Notes: generated by a model from the letters alone, not told the origin. Numbered from the stretch's first letter, positions 8,519-18,100 are shown. The stretch: DNA of 64,000 nt from Marixanthotalea marina (GCA_018883545.1 JAHLEH010000004.1:62001-126000), one strand, 5' to 3'. A program made the numbers and translations.

Positions 8519-11023
8519 TTAAATATTAGATTTCCTTAATCTTAAGGCATTAGCTATTACAGACACCGAGCTAAAGCTCATGGCCAAAGCTGCAATCATT
8601 GGTGATAACAAAATTCCGAAGAAAGGATACAAAACCCCTGCTGCTACGGGCACCCCAATGGTATTGTAAATCAATGCAAAAAATAGGTTTTGCCTAATGT
8701 TTTTCATTACAGCATCGCTTAAATTCCTTGCTTTAACTATGCCTTGCAAATCGCCCTTCACTAAAGTAATAGCAGCACTTTCTATGGCAACATCGGTTCC
8801 TGTACCCATGGCAATACCCACATCACTTTTTGCCAAAGCAGGTGCATCGTTAATGCCATCGCCAGCCATAGCTACAATTTTACCTTCCTTTTGAAATTTT
8901 TCTACTTCCTTAAGTTTATCTTCGGGCAACATACTGGCCTTAAAATCATCTAGATTCAATGCATCCGATACTGCTTTTGCCGTTTCTTGATTATCGCCTG
9001 TAAGCATGACAACCGCTACTCCTTTATTTTGAAGCTCTTTGATGGCTTTTGCACTCGACTCTTTTATTTTATCAGCAATCACCACATAACCGCACACATT
9101 GCCATCTATAGCCAAATACGATACCGTTTTACCTTGTTGTTGGTACTCTTTGACCTCAGCTTCCATTTTAGAAGTAATTTCAACATTTACATAAGCCATC
9201 ATTTTAGGGTTTCCCAAAGCCACTTTTTTGCCTTTAATAGTAGCTTCAACCCCTTTTCCTGTGACAGCATTAAAACCTTCAGATTTTAAGATTTCAACAT
9301 CATTTTCTTTTCCATACGCCACCGTAGCTTCTGCCAAGGGGTGCTCACTACTGTTGTTTAACGACACCATATACTGAAGCACTTCACTTTCACTAAACCC
9401 ATTACTAAAAGCGCCAATCTTCTCTACAGTAGGTTTTCCTTCGGTAATGGTTCCTGTTTTATCCACGATTAAGATGTCTACTTTGTGCATTGTTTCCAAT
9501 GCTTCGGCATTTTTTATAAGCACTCCATTTTGGGCACCTTTGCCCACGCCAACCATAACCGACATAGGCGTTGCCAATCCTAATGCACAGGGGCAAGCTA
9601 TAATCAAGACCGCAATAGCATTGACCAAAGCATACACATAGGCGGGTTCTGGACCAAAAAACGCCCAAACAATATATGTTATAACTGAAATTACAACCAC
9701 TACAGGAACAAAATACGCTGATATTTTATCGGCCAAATTTTGAATGGGCGCACGGCTTCTACTGGCATCGTTAACCATATGTATAATTTGTGACAATAAA
9801 GTTTCACTACCAATTTTTTCGGCCTTCATCAAAAAGGTTTTATTACCATTAATGGTTCCACTACTTACTTGATCGCCTTCACCTTTATCTACCGGTACAG
9901 GTTCGCCAGTTATCATAGACTCATCGATATTGGTATTTCCTTCAGTAATAACACCATCTACCGGAATTTTATCCCCTGGTTTAACTTTTAAAATATCATG
10001 GCGTTCAATTTTATCAATACTAACCTCAACGTCTTTCCCATCCACTACCTTTAAGGCTTTATTTGGTGCGAGCTTAAGTAACTCCTTTACCGCCGAATTG
10101 GTTTTACTATGGGCTCGGGCTTCTAAAACCTGACCCAATAACACCAGCGTTAATATAACGGTAGCCGCTTCAAAATATACATGTACATTGCCTGCTTCTG
10201 TTTTAAATTGTTCTGGAAAAAAATCGGGGAAAAACAAGGCGAATATACTAAACACCCATGCCACGCCCGAACCAATGCCTATAAGGGTAAACATGTTAAG
10301 ATTCCATGTTTTTATACTTTTATAAGCCCTTTCAAAAAACATCCAAGTGGCATAGAACACGACAGGAATTGACAAAGCCAATTGTACCCAGTTCCAATGT
10401 TTTTGTTCCATTACCTTATACAATGGATTATTATGGAGCATTTCGCTCATGGCTATTAAAAAAATTGGCAATGTAAAGGCAACAGCCAACCAAAGTTTTC
10501 TTAATAATTTTTTATAGTTTTTTTCTTCAGCTGACAAGTCTGGTTCTTTAGGAACCAAATCCATACCACATTTAGGACAAGAACCTGGCTTGTCTTTTAC
10601 CACTTCTGGATGCATGGGGCAAGTCCACTGTCCTGAAGAAGTGCTCGAAGCTAAGTTTTGTTCTTCTACCAAATCCATACCACACACAGGGCAGTCTCCA
10701 GGTTTATCGTAAGTTTTATCACCCTCACAATGCATAGGGCAATAAAAAGTACCCGTTCCTCTGCCTTTTGGTTTTTCCTCTTTTTTAGCAGAGTGATGGT
10801 GGCGATGTTCTCCCATTTTATGAATGCTATACCTACCGCCATCATTTTTTAGAGCTTCTTGAAATGTTTCAATAGGAATATGCGATGCCATTTCTATAGT
10901 TGCCTCGGCTTTTTCTTGGTTGACTTCAGCTTTAACCACACCTTCTACGCCGTTGAGGGTTTTCTCAACATGGCTGCGACAACCGTTACAAGTCATTCCG
11001 TGTATGTGATATGTATGTTTCAT
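8519..11023 (-). CDS. copA: P1B-type Cu(I)-translocating ATPase CopA
   Basis: 834 residues. Order of domains: an N-terminal HMA domain (GMTCNGC, Cys12/Cys15); a His-rich linker (HRHHHS); two heavy-metal-binding modules with CPMHCEG...CPVCGMDL and CPMHPEV...CPKCGMDL; then the P-type ATPase core. The core shows the TGEP actuator motif, the intramembrane ACPCAL metal site (about residue 478), the DKTGT phosphorylation site (about residue 520), the SSEHPLAEA motif and GDGINDAPALA. These features identify a P1B-1 pump exporting Cu+ or Ag+ from cytoplasm to periplasm. It is 5 bases upstream of cusB and 72 bases downstream of the HMA-AraC regulator, so probably part of the same transcript. Confidence 0.96.
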   Translation of the reverse strand: MKHTYHIHGMTCNGCRSHVEKTLNGVEGVVKAEVNQEKAEATIEMASHIPIETFQEALKNDGGRYSIHKMGEHRHHHSAKKEEKPKGRGTGTFYCPMHCEGDKTYDKPGDCPVCGMDLVEEQNLASSTSSGQWTCPMHPEVVKDKPGSCPKCGMDLVPKEPDLSAEEKNYKKLLRKLWLAVAFTLPIFLIAMSEMLHNNPLYKVMEQKHWNWVQLALSIPVVFYATWMFFERAYKSIKTWNLNMFTLIGIGSGVAWVFSIFALFFPDFFPEQFKTEAGNVHVYFEAATVILTLVLLGQVLEARAHSKTNSAVKELLKLAPNKALKVVDGKDVEVSIDKIERHDILKVKPGDKIPVDGVITEGNTNIDESMITGEPVPVDKGEGDQVSSGTINGNKTFLMKAEKIGSETLLSQIIHMVNDASRSRAPIQNLADKISAYFVPVVVVISVITYIVWAFFGPEPAYVYALVNAIAVLIIACPCALGLATPMSVMVGVGKGAQNGVLIKNAEALETMHKVDILIVDKTGTITEGKPTVEKIGAFSNGFSESEVLQYMVSLNNSSEHPLAEATVAYGKENDVEILKSEGFNAVTGKGVEATIKGKKVALGNPKMMAYVNVEITSKMEAEVKEYQQQGKTVSYLAIDGNVCGYVVIADKIKESSAKAIKELQNKGVAVVMLTGDNQETAKAVSDALNLDDFKASMLPEDKLKEVEKFQKEGKIVAMAGDGINDAPALAKSDVGIAMGTGTDVAIESAAITLVKGDLQGIVKARNLSDAVMKNIRQNLFFALIYNTIGVPVAAGVLYPFFGILLSPMIAALAMSFSSVSVIANALRLRKSNI

Positions 11024-11095
11024 TTTTTTCTATTTTAGTTTATAACTAAATTACTTACAACAAGCACTTTAAATTTTCATAATTGTGATTTTTAT

Positions 11096-11650
11096 TTATA
11101 CAATTTGGTCTAATGTTTTTCTATCCCATTGCTGTAATTTTTTATATGCTGTCATCGACATGCCTGTAATATTTTTAAACTGTCTTGCCAAATGACTACT
11201 TGATGCATAATTTAGGTTGTATGCTATTTCAGAAAAATTTAATTCACCCAATTGGATGTATTCTTTTACCTTTTCTACTTTTAGATTTATTAGATATTTC
11301 TCTAAAGTGATTCCTTCAGACTTACTGAAAGTCTTGCTGAGAAATGCATAGTTTTTCCCTAATTTTTTTGATAAATGAGTCAGCAAACTATCGAACATGT
11401 CATTTTCCAATAGCTGTATTATGGTGGTTTTTATTTGTTCAATTAAAACTTCAGATGATTCTAATATTAATTCAAACCCTTGTTCGTTAAATATTTTTGA
11501 CAATTTTAATTCGTCTATCTCTGAATCGCTTTTAACAACCACCTTGCCCAATTCTACAGATTCTACTTCTATACCTTGGTCTTCAAGTAAATTTGTTATG
11601 ACCATTATACAACGGTTACACACCATATTTTTTATAAAAATTGTATGCAT
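11096..11650 (-). CDS. HMA-AraC fusion transcriptional regulator of the copper locus
   Basis: 184 residues counted from the ATG at 11650, which lies two bases after the cusC stop codon; a TTG two codons earlier is also possible. Residues 1-65 look like an HMA fold: MHTIFIKNMVCNRC with Cys11 and Cys14 in the metal-loop position. Residues about 85-184 form an AraC-type double helix-turn-helix (LEKYLINLKVEKVKEYI, FSEIAYNLNYASSSHLARQFKNITGMSMTAYKK). The obvious hypothesis is that Cu(I) or Ag(I) binding by the N-terminal domain controls DNA binding of the AraC domain. It is embedded between the RND genes and copA, so it probably regulates its own operon. Metal sensing is inference. Confidence 0.85.
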   Translation of the reverse strand: MHTIFIKNMVCNRCIMVITNLLEDQGIEVESVELGKVVVKSDSEIDELKLSKIFNEQGFELILESSEVLIEQIKTTIIQLLENDMFDSLLTHLSKKLGKNYAFLSKTFSKSEGITLEKYLINLKVEKVKEYIQLGELNFSEIAYNLNYASSSHLARQFKNITGMSMTAYKKLQQWDRKTLDQIV

Positions 11651-11652
11651 AA

Positions 11653-12888
11653 TCAATTGGTTAAATAATTGATAATAGCTGTTTGAGTATAATAGCTATT
11701 GGTTGCTTCAATTTGTCCCATTTGGAATTTTAATTGTAATTCCTGTATGTCTAGTATATCCTTAAAATCGACAATTCCAGATTCGTAACTTTTCATTAAA
11801 ATTGTCTCTGCATCTTTGGCTTGTTTTAAGTTTAAAGTCTGCGTATTATAATTAATTCTTGCAGAAGCCCGTTCTTTAATAGCTTTGTCCAAACGAGTTT
11901 CCAATGCATTAAAACGTTCCTGTTGCTGCGCTTTTATTTGCTGTTGCTTAAGTTCGTTTTGTTTTGTTACCGAATTGTATCCTTTATTAAAAATAGGAAT
12001 TGAAACCGATACCATAGGCATTAAAATGTCCTTCCCATTATCATTAAAATCCATGTTAGGGCGTTTGTCTACATTAATATAGTCTAGCCCAAAACCAATC
12101 ATAGGTGCCTTTTCTTTTTGATTTAAGAATTCCGACTGTTCTACCGAGCGGTATAATTTATCGTACTTAATAAGTTCTGGGTGCAACGATATGTTATTTA
12201 CTGCAACGTCAAAATATTCAGGGGGAATCATTAGACTATCTACCACGCTAATGGCAGTTTCTTTATCTCTATTAAGTAACTTATTCAAAGAGGTTTTATC
12301 TGCTAAATATTGTAATTGCAAAACTTGCTTTAATTGTTCCAATTCATTCTGACGCATTTGCAACCTTAAAACATCTACAGTTGAAGCCTTTCCGACCTCC
12401 ACTGCTGTTAGCGCTAAGGTTTCATAGGTTTCCAAAAGCTTAACATTCTTTAAAAGAACATTTTGTTTTGCCTTATTTGTGTAAAGGCTATAATACACTT
12501 GCGAAATAGAAGCTATTAATTTTCTTTTGGCAATAACAACATCTTCGTAAGCAGCTTCAGCCATGGCATTGGTGTAATTTTCGCGTGCGGTAATACTTCC
12601 AAACCAAGGAATCATTTGCTTCACAGACACTTTAAAAGTTTGCGGTCCGGTTCTGGTCTCGGGCTCACTCACAAAATATCCTACACCAAATTCGGTATTG
12701 GGAAAATTATTTGTTTCATTTACTTTTTCGGAAGCAATGCTATACTGTAAAGATGCTTGTTCTATTTCAGGATTGTTCATCAAAGCCTCTTCAATAAGTG
12801 CTTCAAGTTCTTGGGCATTTGAAAAAAACCCCATAAAAAACGAGCCAAGAACCAAAACATATTTTACATTTATTTTAATCTGTTTCAT
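11653..12888 (-). CDS. cusC: TolC-family outer-membrane channel (CusC-type)
   Basis: 411 residues with a signal peptide ending near SNAQ (residues 18-26). The body has the long coiled-coil helices and duplicated structure of outer-membrane efflux proteins (ALMNNPEIEQASLQY; the second half repeats with KERASARINYNTQTLNLKQAKDA). The start codon overlaps the cusA stop codon as ATGA, which implies translational coupling. It would provide the outer-membrane exit duct for the CusA/CusB pump. The regulator starts two bases after its stop codon. Confidence 0.92.
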   Translation of the reverse strand: MKQIKINVKYVLVLGSFFMGFFSNAQELEALIEEALMNNPEIEQASLQYSIASEKVNETNNFPNTEFGVGYFVSEPETRTGPQTFKVSVKQMIPWFGSITARENYTNAMAEAAYEDVVIAKRKLIASISQVYYSLYTNKAKQNVLLKNVKLLETYETLALTAVEVGKASTVDVLRLQMRQNELEQLKQVLQLQYLADKTSLNKLLNRDKETAISVVDSLMIPPEYFDVAVNNISLHPELIKYDKLYRSVEQSEFLNQKEKAPMIGFGLDYINVDKRPNMDFNDNGKDILMPMVSVSIPIFNKGYNSVTKQNELKQQQIKAQQQERFNALETRLDKAIKERASARINYNTQTLNLKQAKDAETILMKSYESGIVDFKDILDIQELQLKFQMGQIEATNSYYTQTAIINYLTN

Positions 12889-15800
12889 TTTACTGCTTTT
12901 TTAAGTTGAACTTCTGCTTTCCAGCTATACAACACCGGCACAACAAATAGGGTTATTAGGGCAACCAACATGCCCCCAAAACTTGGAATGGCCATAGGAA
13001 TCATTATATCACTGCCTCGACCCGTTGATGTTAGTACAGGCAACAATGCCAATAGTGTTGTTGCAGTTGTCATTAAACAGGGTCTGATACGCTTTTCGCC
13101 AGCCTCAACAATAGAAGCTCGAATTTCCTTTTCATTTTCTGGCGTGTTTTTATTGAAAGTTTGGGTTAAATATGTGGCCATAACAACACCATCATCAGTA
13201 GCGATACCAAAAAGTGCAATAAAACCAACCCATACGGCCACACTTAAATTAATGGTATGCATTTGGAATAAATTGCGGATGTTTTCACCAAAGATGTTGA
13301 AGTTTAAAAACCAACTTTGACCATACAGCCAAATTAAAACGAAACCACCCGCAAAAGCGACTGCTATACCAGAAAACACCATAAAAGATGTTGCCACCGA
13401 ACGGAATTGAAAATAAAGAATCAAGAAAATAATAAGCAGTACCAAAGGCACTACTACCGATAAGGTTTTTTCGGCACGCAATTGGTTTTCATAACTTCCT
13501 GTAAATTGATAGTTAACACCCTTAGGCACTACCAATTCGCCTGCTTCTATCTTTTCCTGAATAAGTGTTTGGGCATTTTCAACCACATTCACTTCGGCAT
13601 AGCCATCCAACTTATCAAACAGCACATATCCTACCAGAAAAGTATCCTCACTTTTTATCATTTGTGGACCTTGCTCGTAACGAATGTTGGCCAGTTCACC
13701 CAATGGCACCGGGCCACCTTTTTCAACGGGTACATATATCTGTCTTAAATCGGTTGGATTCTCACGCAATTCCCTAGGGTAGCGCACACGAACACCGTAG
13801 CGTTCCCTGCCTTCAACTGTTTGGGTAAGCGCCATACCCCCAACAGCTACTTCTAGCACATTTTGTACAGTTTCTATACTAATGCCATATCGGGCAATTT
13901 TATCACGATCTATATCAATTAACAAATAAGGTTTGCCCACAATACGATCTGCAAATACAGCTTCTTGTTTAACACCTTCAGCTTGTTTTAAAATGGTTTC
14001 CAGCTGCATACCAAAGGCTTCAATCTGCTTTAAATCCTGCCCCTTAACCTTAATACCCATTGGTGCCCGCATACCCGTTTGGAGCATTATTAATCGGGTT
14101 TCTATGGGTTGAAGCTTTGGAGCGGAAGTCACTCCTGGCAATTTGGTTACTTTTACAATCTCGTTCCAAATATCGTTGGGTGATTTTATTTGTGGACGCC
14201 AATTACGATAGAATTCGCCATTATTATCTGGGATTAATTGTTCTTCAACATTAAGAGATTGCCACGCTTCACGCTGTTCAGCTCGCAATGACATTCCGTT
14301 TTTTAATACGTACTCCCCATCATCATTTACTTTAAAGCGCTGGCGTTCGCCACGTTCATTCAGCATATATTCTGGTTTATACTGAATAATGTTTTCGTAC
14401 ATAGACAACGGTGCTGGATCTAATGCTGATTCTGTACGACCCGCTTTACCAACTACTGTTTCTATTTCAGGGATATTGGCAACAGCCATATCCAGTTGCT
14501 GCAATATGTGCTTGTTTTCTTCTACCCCTGCATGTGGCATGGATGTTGGCATCAACAAAAACGACCCCTCATTTAATGACGGCATAAATTCCTTACCTGT
14601 ATTTTTCATAATAAAGAACCCTAAAACAACCAATACAGTTGGCACTGACAAAAACAACAGTTTATGGTCTAACGTCCATTTTAACATACACACATAATAC
14701 CTTCTGAAAAGTGTAAAAAATACCAAAAGCCCAAAACAAAGCACTGCCACAAAAACAAGGTTCAAAAAAATATTTTTGCCCACACCTAAAGGTCGCCAAT
14801 AGTCGGTCAAAAGCATTACAATGGCTATAGCTGAAATGATGCTATTTGCAATATCCTTTGTTAATCGAAAATGAAATGTAAACAGTGAAAAACGAAGTTC
14901 GGATGTGTTGAAATAGTGGCTTAAAATTGAAACCGCCCCGAATGTGATAACTACCAACCCTAAATTATAACCATAAAATAACGCAATAACTCCTAATAGC
15001 ATCAAAATGCCATTTAAAACATAATTAAAATTCTTTCTAATTGTCGTTTTTCTGAAAAGAAAAGCAGCAAATGGCGGAATTAGAAACAGCGCAACGATGA
15101 TAGAAGCTGTTAAAGCAAAGGTTTTTGTAAACGCTAAAGGCCTAAATAGTTTTCCTTCGGCACCAATCATTGTAAACACAGGAATAAAACTGATAATGGT
15201 TGTCATAACCGCAGTTACAATAGCACCAGACACTTCGGTTGTGGCATTGTATACTATGGTATTAATTGATTGCTTTTTTTCGTCGCTTTTTTCAGATTCA
15301 TCTAAATGCCTAATGATATTTTCTGAAAGAATCACGCCTACGTCTACCATAGTACCTATGGCAATGGCAATCCCAGAAAGGGCTACAATATTGGCATCTA
15401 CACCAAAAAGTTTCATGGCAATAAAAACCATTAATACTGCCACAGGCAATAATCCTGAAATAAGTACCGATGCCCTAAGATTAAAAACCATAATTACAAT
15501 AACCAAAATGGTAATTAGTATTTCTAAGGTTAAGGCCTCATTGAGTGTTCCTAAAGTTTCCTGAATTAGCTCTGTCCTATCGTAAAATGGCACAATGGTT
15601 AATTGCGATTTTCTACCATCATTCAGTTCTTTAGAAGGCAGACCATTGCGTATTTCTTCAATTTTTTGTTTTACATTATTAATGACCTCTAATGGATTTG
15701 CTCCATATCGAGATACTACCACACCTCCCACAACTTCAGCGCCTTCTTTATCTAAAATGCCACGCCTCGCGGCTGGCCCCAATGACACTCTGGCTAAGTC

Positions 15801-16631
15801 TTTTATTTTTATAGGTGTGAAATTTTCTGAAGACACAACCGCATTTTCTATATCTGAAACAGATTTTACATATCCCAAACCACGCACCAAATACTCTACT
15901 CGGTTAATTTCTAAAGTTTGTGCTCCTGCATCCCGATTACTTTCTTTAACAGCCTTTACTATTTGATTTAAGCCAATATTATATTGGCGCATCAATTCGG
16001 GATTCACATCTATTTGGTATTCCTGAACATAGCCCCCTATAGATGCCACTTCTGACACACCGCCCGCTGAGGAAAGTGCATATTTCACATAGTAATCCTG
16101 TATGCCACGTAATTCCTGTAAATCCCAGCCACCGGTTACTTGTCCATTTTCATCCCTTCCCTCTAAGGTATACCAAAAAATTTGTCCTAATCCGGTAGCA
16201 TCTGGTCCTAGTGTAGGCGCTACACCCTCTGGCAAAATACCGTTTGGCAATGCGTTTAGTTTTTCAAGAATACGACTGCGGCTCCAGTAAAACTCTACAT
16301 CTTCCTCAAAAATGATATAGATACTTGAAAAGCCAAACATAGATGAACTTCGAATGGTTTTCACACCCGGAATACCTAACAAAGAAGTTGTTAGCGGATA
16401 GGTAATTTGGTCTTCAATATCTTGTGGAGAGCGTCCTTCCCATTTAGTAAAAACAATTTGTTGGTTTTCTCCAATATCTGGAATGGCATCGACAGCAACG
16501 GGGTTGTTGGGCAAAAAACCAACATCCCAATTGAAGGGTGCATTAACGACACCCCATCCTACAAAAAGAACAAGCAGTAAAACCGCTACTAGTTTATTTT
16601 CAATTAAAAATTTTATGCTTTTGTTCAACAT
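12885..16631 (-). CDS. cusA: CusA/CzcA-family heavy-metal RND efflux pump
   Basis: 1248 residues from the ATG at 16631; a TTG 18 bases upstream is less likely because MLNKSIKFLIENK is the usual family start. It is clearly a heavy-metal RND pump: IPDIGENQQIVFTKWEGRSPQDIEDQITYPLT near the N-terminus, GIAIAIGTMVDVGVI in TM4, and FGIATDDGVVMATYL in TM10. Met-rich stretches (LLMPTSMPHAG, LIMLQTGMRAPMGI) fit Cu(I)/Ag(I) better than Zn/Co. It is about 200 residues longer than E. coli CusA because of one insertion with extra hydrophobic segments after TM6 (nt about 14680-15050) and one in the periplasmic part (nt about 14180-14420). It is the first structural gene of the tightly packed block. Confidence 0.95.
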   Translation of the reverse strand: MLNKSIKFLIENKLVAVLLLVLFVGWGVVNAPFNWDVGFLPNNPVAVDAIPDIGENQQIVFTKWEGRSPQDIEDQITYPLTTSLLGIPGVKTIRSSSMFGFSSIYIIFEEDVEFYWSRSRILEKLNALPNGILPEGVAPTLGPDATGLGQIFWYTLEGRDENGQVTGGWDLQELRGIQDYYVKYALSSAGGVSEVASIGGYVQEYQIDVNPELMRQYNIGLNQIVKAVKESNRDAGAQTLEINRVEYLVRGLGYVKSVSDIENAVVSSENFTPIKIKDLARVSLGPAARRGILDKEGAEVVGGVVVSRYGANPLEVINNVKQKIEEIRNGLPSKELNDGRKSQLTIVPFYDRTELIQETLGTLNEALTLEILITILVIVIMVFNLRASVLISGLLPVAVLMVFIAMKLFGVDANIVALSGIAIAIGTMVDVGVILSENIIRHLDESEKSDEKKQSINTIVYNATTEVSGAIVTAVMTTIISFIPVFTMIGAEGKLFRPLAFTKTFALTASIIVALFLIPPFAAFLFRKTTIRKNFNYVLNGILMLLGVIALFYGYNLGLVVITFGAVSILSHYFNTSELRFSLFTFHFRLTKDIANSIISAIAIVMLLTDYWRPLGVGKNIFLNLVFVAVLCFGLLVFFTLFRRYYVCMLKWTLDHKLLFLSVPTVLVVLGFFIMKNTGKEFMPSLNEGSFLLMPTSMPHAGVEENKHILQQLDMAVANIPEIETVVGKAGRTESALDPAPLSMYENIIQYKPEYMLNERGERQRFKVNDDGEYVLKNGMSLRAEQREAWQSLNVEEQLIPDNNGEFYRNWRPQIKSPNDIWNEIVKVTKLPGVTSAPKLQPIETRLIMLQTGMRAPMGIKVKGQDLKQIEAFGMQLETILKQAEGVKQEAVFADRIVGKPYLLIDIDRDKIARYGISIETVQNVLEVAVGGMALTQTVEGRERYGVRVRYPRELRENPTDLRQIYVPVEKGGPVPLGELANIRYEQGPQMIKSEDTFLVGYVLFDKLDGYAEVNVVENAQTLIQEKIEAGELVVPKGVNYQFTGSYENQLRAEKTLSVVVPLVLLIIFLILYFQFRSVATSFMVFSGIAVAFAGGFVLIWLYGQSWFLNFNIFGENIRNLFQMHTINLSVAVWVGFIALFGIATDDGVVMATYLTQTFNKNTPENEKEIRASIVEAGEKRIRPCLMTTATTLLALLPVLTSTGRGSDIMIPMAIPSFGGMLVALITLFVVPVLYSWKAEVQLKKAVK

Positions 16632-16658
16632 AGATCGATTATTAAACAATTAGACTCT

Positions 16659-16673
16659 GATATAAAAAATATC
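16659..16673. promoter_or_regulatory. Small AT-rich inverted repeat upstream of cusA
   Basis: GATAT-AAAAA-ATATC is a perfect 5-bp inverted repeat with a 5-bp spacer, located 28 bases before the cusA ATG in the 97-bp gap behind the HYC_CC_PP gene. It could be a regulator site, but short AT-rich palindromes occur by chance in DNA of this composition, so this is a weak call. Confidence 0.25.
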
Positions 16674-16728
16674 AAATACAAGAAATACCCTCACAATACA
16701 GTGGGATATAGCCTCTTTTGTTTAAAAA

Positions 16729-17145
16729 TCAAATAAGGTAAGTTTCGTCTAGCTTGTATATTTGCTTGACAATACGGGGTGGCGGGTATTGGGAAAGTGA
16801 GACCGCCTTTGCTTCTTCTGGTTGAAATAAATAATGATATGCGTACGTAAATGACAGTAGAAATATTTGTTGGTCTACAGAAATTTTATTCACCGTAAGT
16901 TGCAAATCATCTTGACCATCAACCAATAACTGCTCATCACTACAACAATTTTTTTTAACAATGGAACACTCTGAAGAAGTATCTTGCTTTTGCATTTCCA
17001 TACCACAGGTTTCTCCCTTTTTAAAGAGGGTAGCGGCAACCAATTTGTCTCCACAATAATGCATATCAATAGTGAACGACATTGTAGATATTAGCACTAC
17101 AACCGCCATTAACATAGACATTATTTTGAAAAACAGCTTCTTCAT
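16729..17145 (-). CDS. HYC_CC_PP family protein (copper-associated small secreted protein)
   Basis: 138 residues. A signal peptide or membrane anchor (about residues 5-26) is followed by the family's namesake motifs in order: MHYCGDK (HYC), IVKKNCCSDEQ (CC) and SQYPPPRI (PP) near the end. The family is found beside copper-efflux genes in Bacteroidota, and its conserved His and Cys residues suggest metal binding in the periplasm. It is 97 bases upstream of cusA on the same strand and so may be the first gene of the copper operon. The exact function is unknown. Confidence 0.85.
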   Translation of the reverse strand: MKKLFFKIMSMLMAVVVLISTMSFTIDMHYCGDKLVAATLFKKGETCGMEMQKQDTSSECSIVKKNCCSDEQLLVDGQDDLQLTVNKISVDQQIFLLSFTYAYHYLFQPEEAKAVSLSQYPPPRIVKQIYKLDETYLI

Positions 17146-17153
17146 AAGTTTTA

Positions 17154-17161
17154 CAAAGTTA
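17154..17161 (-). promoter_or_regulatory. Candidate -7 element of the HYC_CC_PP gene
   Basis: The minus strand reads TAACTTTG, a perfect TAnnTTTG match, only 8 bases before the ATG at 17145. Transcription would then start within a few bases of the start codon, giving an almost leaderless mRNA. No -33 element at normal spacing is evident. Confidence 0.45.
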
Positions 17162-17234
17162 TGAAATTTTAGAATAAGCTCCTTTTTTTTACAAATTTTA
17201 GATTTTACTTCAATTAACAGCTCCTTTTTAAAAC

Positions 17235-18059
17235 CTAATCGTTTGGTGGAATTACAATAAAATCTTGTCGGCTATTTAAGAATTTTTTCGGGTTAACCCC
17301 TGTTAGCATTTTAAACTCTTTTGTAAAATGGGATTGATCGGAAAATCCCTGTTCGTAGGTAAGTGCCGTTAAATTAATTGCTGTATTTGTTTGCATGTAA
17401 TTCTGAATGGCATTCAATCTGGATAAGCGCATATATTCCTTGGCGGTAATTCCAAATTTATTTTTAAACTCTCGCTGCAATTGCCTGGCACCTATTGGTA
17501 TTTGTTTTATTAAATCATCTAAAGTGATGAGGCCGTGGTGCCTTCTAATAATTCCTGAAGCTATTTTAATATAATCAATGCCAACCGTTAAGGCTTTCCT
17601 CAATTTTTCAAACAAATAGTTTTCGGTAAGTTCAATTTGTTCTTCAACCGATTTCAATTCCCGCAACCTAGAACAATAATCATCAAAATCGACACCCAGA
17701 ACATCTTTACTGTCTTCAAAAGTCGATGTAAAATAGGATGGCGGCACCCCAAAAATATTATAGATTCCTTCCGGATTAAAACGGATGCCAAAAACTTTTA
17801 CCAAATCGTTAAACTTTACATTGTACGACTTAGTCTGCAAGCCAATTAAGGTAAATTCAGGGGATTTGTTCCATGAATCTTCCTTAACCAGCTCACAGTG
17901 GTCATTAGTGAGATGAATAATTAGTTCTACACACCCGTTGGGAATAACGGCTTGTTGAAAATTATTTTCAGAATTCACATTAAAATCCCCTATCCAAAAA
18001 CTTTGAACAAAAGCTCTTAAAGGCACTGCAGGCTGATATTCTGAAAACCTTACATTCAT
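17235..18059 (-). CDS. AraC family transcriptional regulator
   Basis: 274 residues. The N-terminal part (PLRAFVQSFWIGDF, then VIPNGCVELIIHL) resembles the DUF6597-type cupin-like sensing domain. The C-terminal about 100 residues form an AraC helix-turn-helix pair (ITLDDLIKQIPIGARQLQREFKNKFGITAKEYMRLSRL, then FSDQSHFTKEFKMLTGVNPKKF). The effector is unknown. It lies 41 bases downstream of the cupin gene on the same strand and probably controls the cupin/DUF3237 pair; a role in the copper locus further on is less likely. Confidence 0.88.
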   Translation of the reverse strand: MNVRFSEYQPAVPLRAFVQSFWIGDFNVNSENNFQQAVIPNGCVELIIHLTNDHCELVKEDSWNKSPEFTLIGLQTKSYNVKFNDLVKVFGIRFNPEGIYNIFGVPPSYFTSTFEDSKDVLGVDFDDYCSRLRELKSVEEQIELTENYLFEKLRKALTVGIDYIKIASGIIRRHHGLITLDDLIKQIPIGARQLQREFKNKFGITAKEYMRLSRLNAIQNYMQTNTAINLTALTYEQGFSDQSHFTKEFKMLTGVNPKKFLNSRQDFIVIPPND

Positions 18060-18100
18060 CTTTGCAACAAATTGACAAATAAGTCGTTAAAAGTAATCAA

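Noticed and set aside
12970-13320. 116-codon plus-strand frame inside cusA
   Set aside because: Shadow of the pump gene on the opposite strand; no family features.
15097-15564. 155-codon plus-strand open frame inside cusA
   Set aside because: It lies antisense to an intact RND pump gene, has no recognisable motif, and its composition mirrors hydrophobic codons of the opposite strand.
17235-18059. Second AraC gene as the copper regulator
   Set aside because: It adjoins cupin and DUF3237 genes, and has no metal-binding domain; the HMA-AraC fusion is a better candidate.
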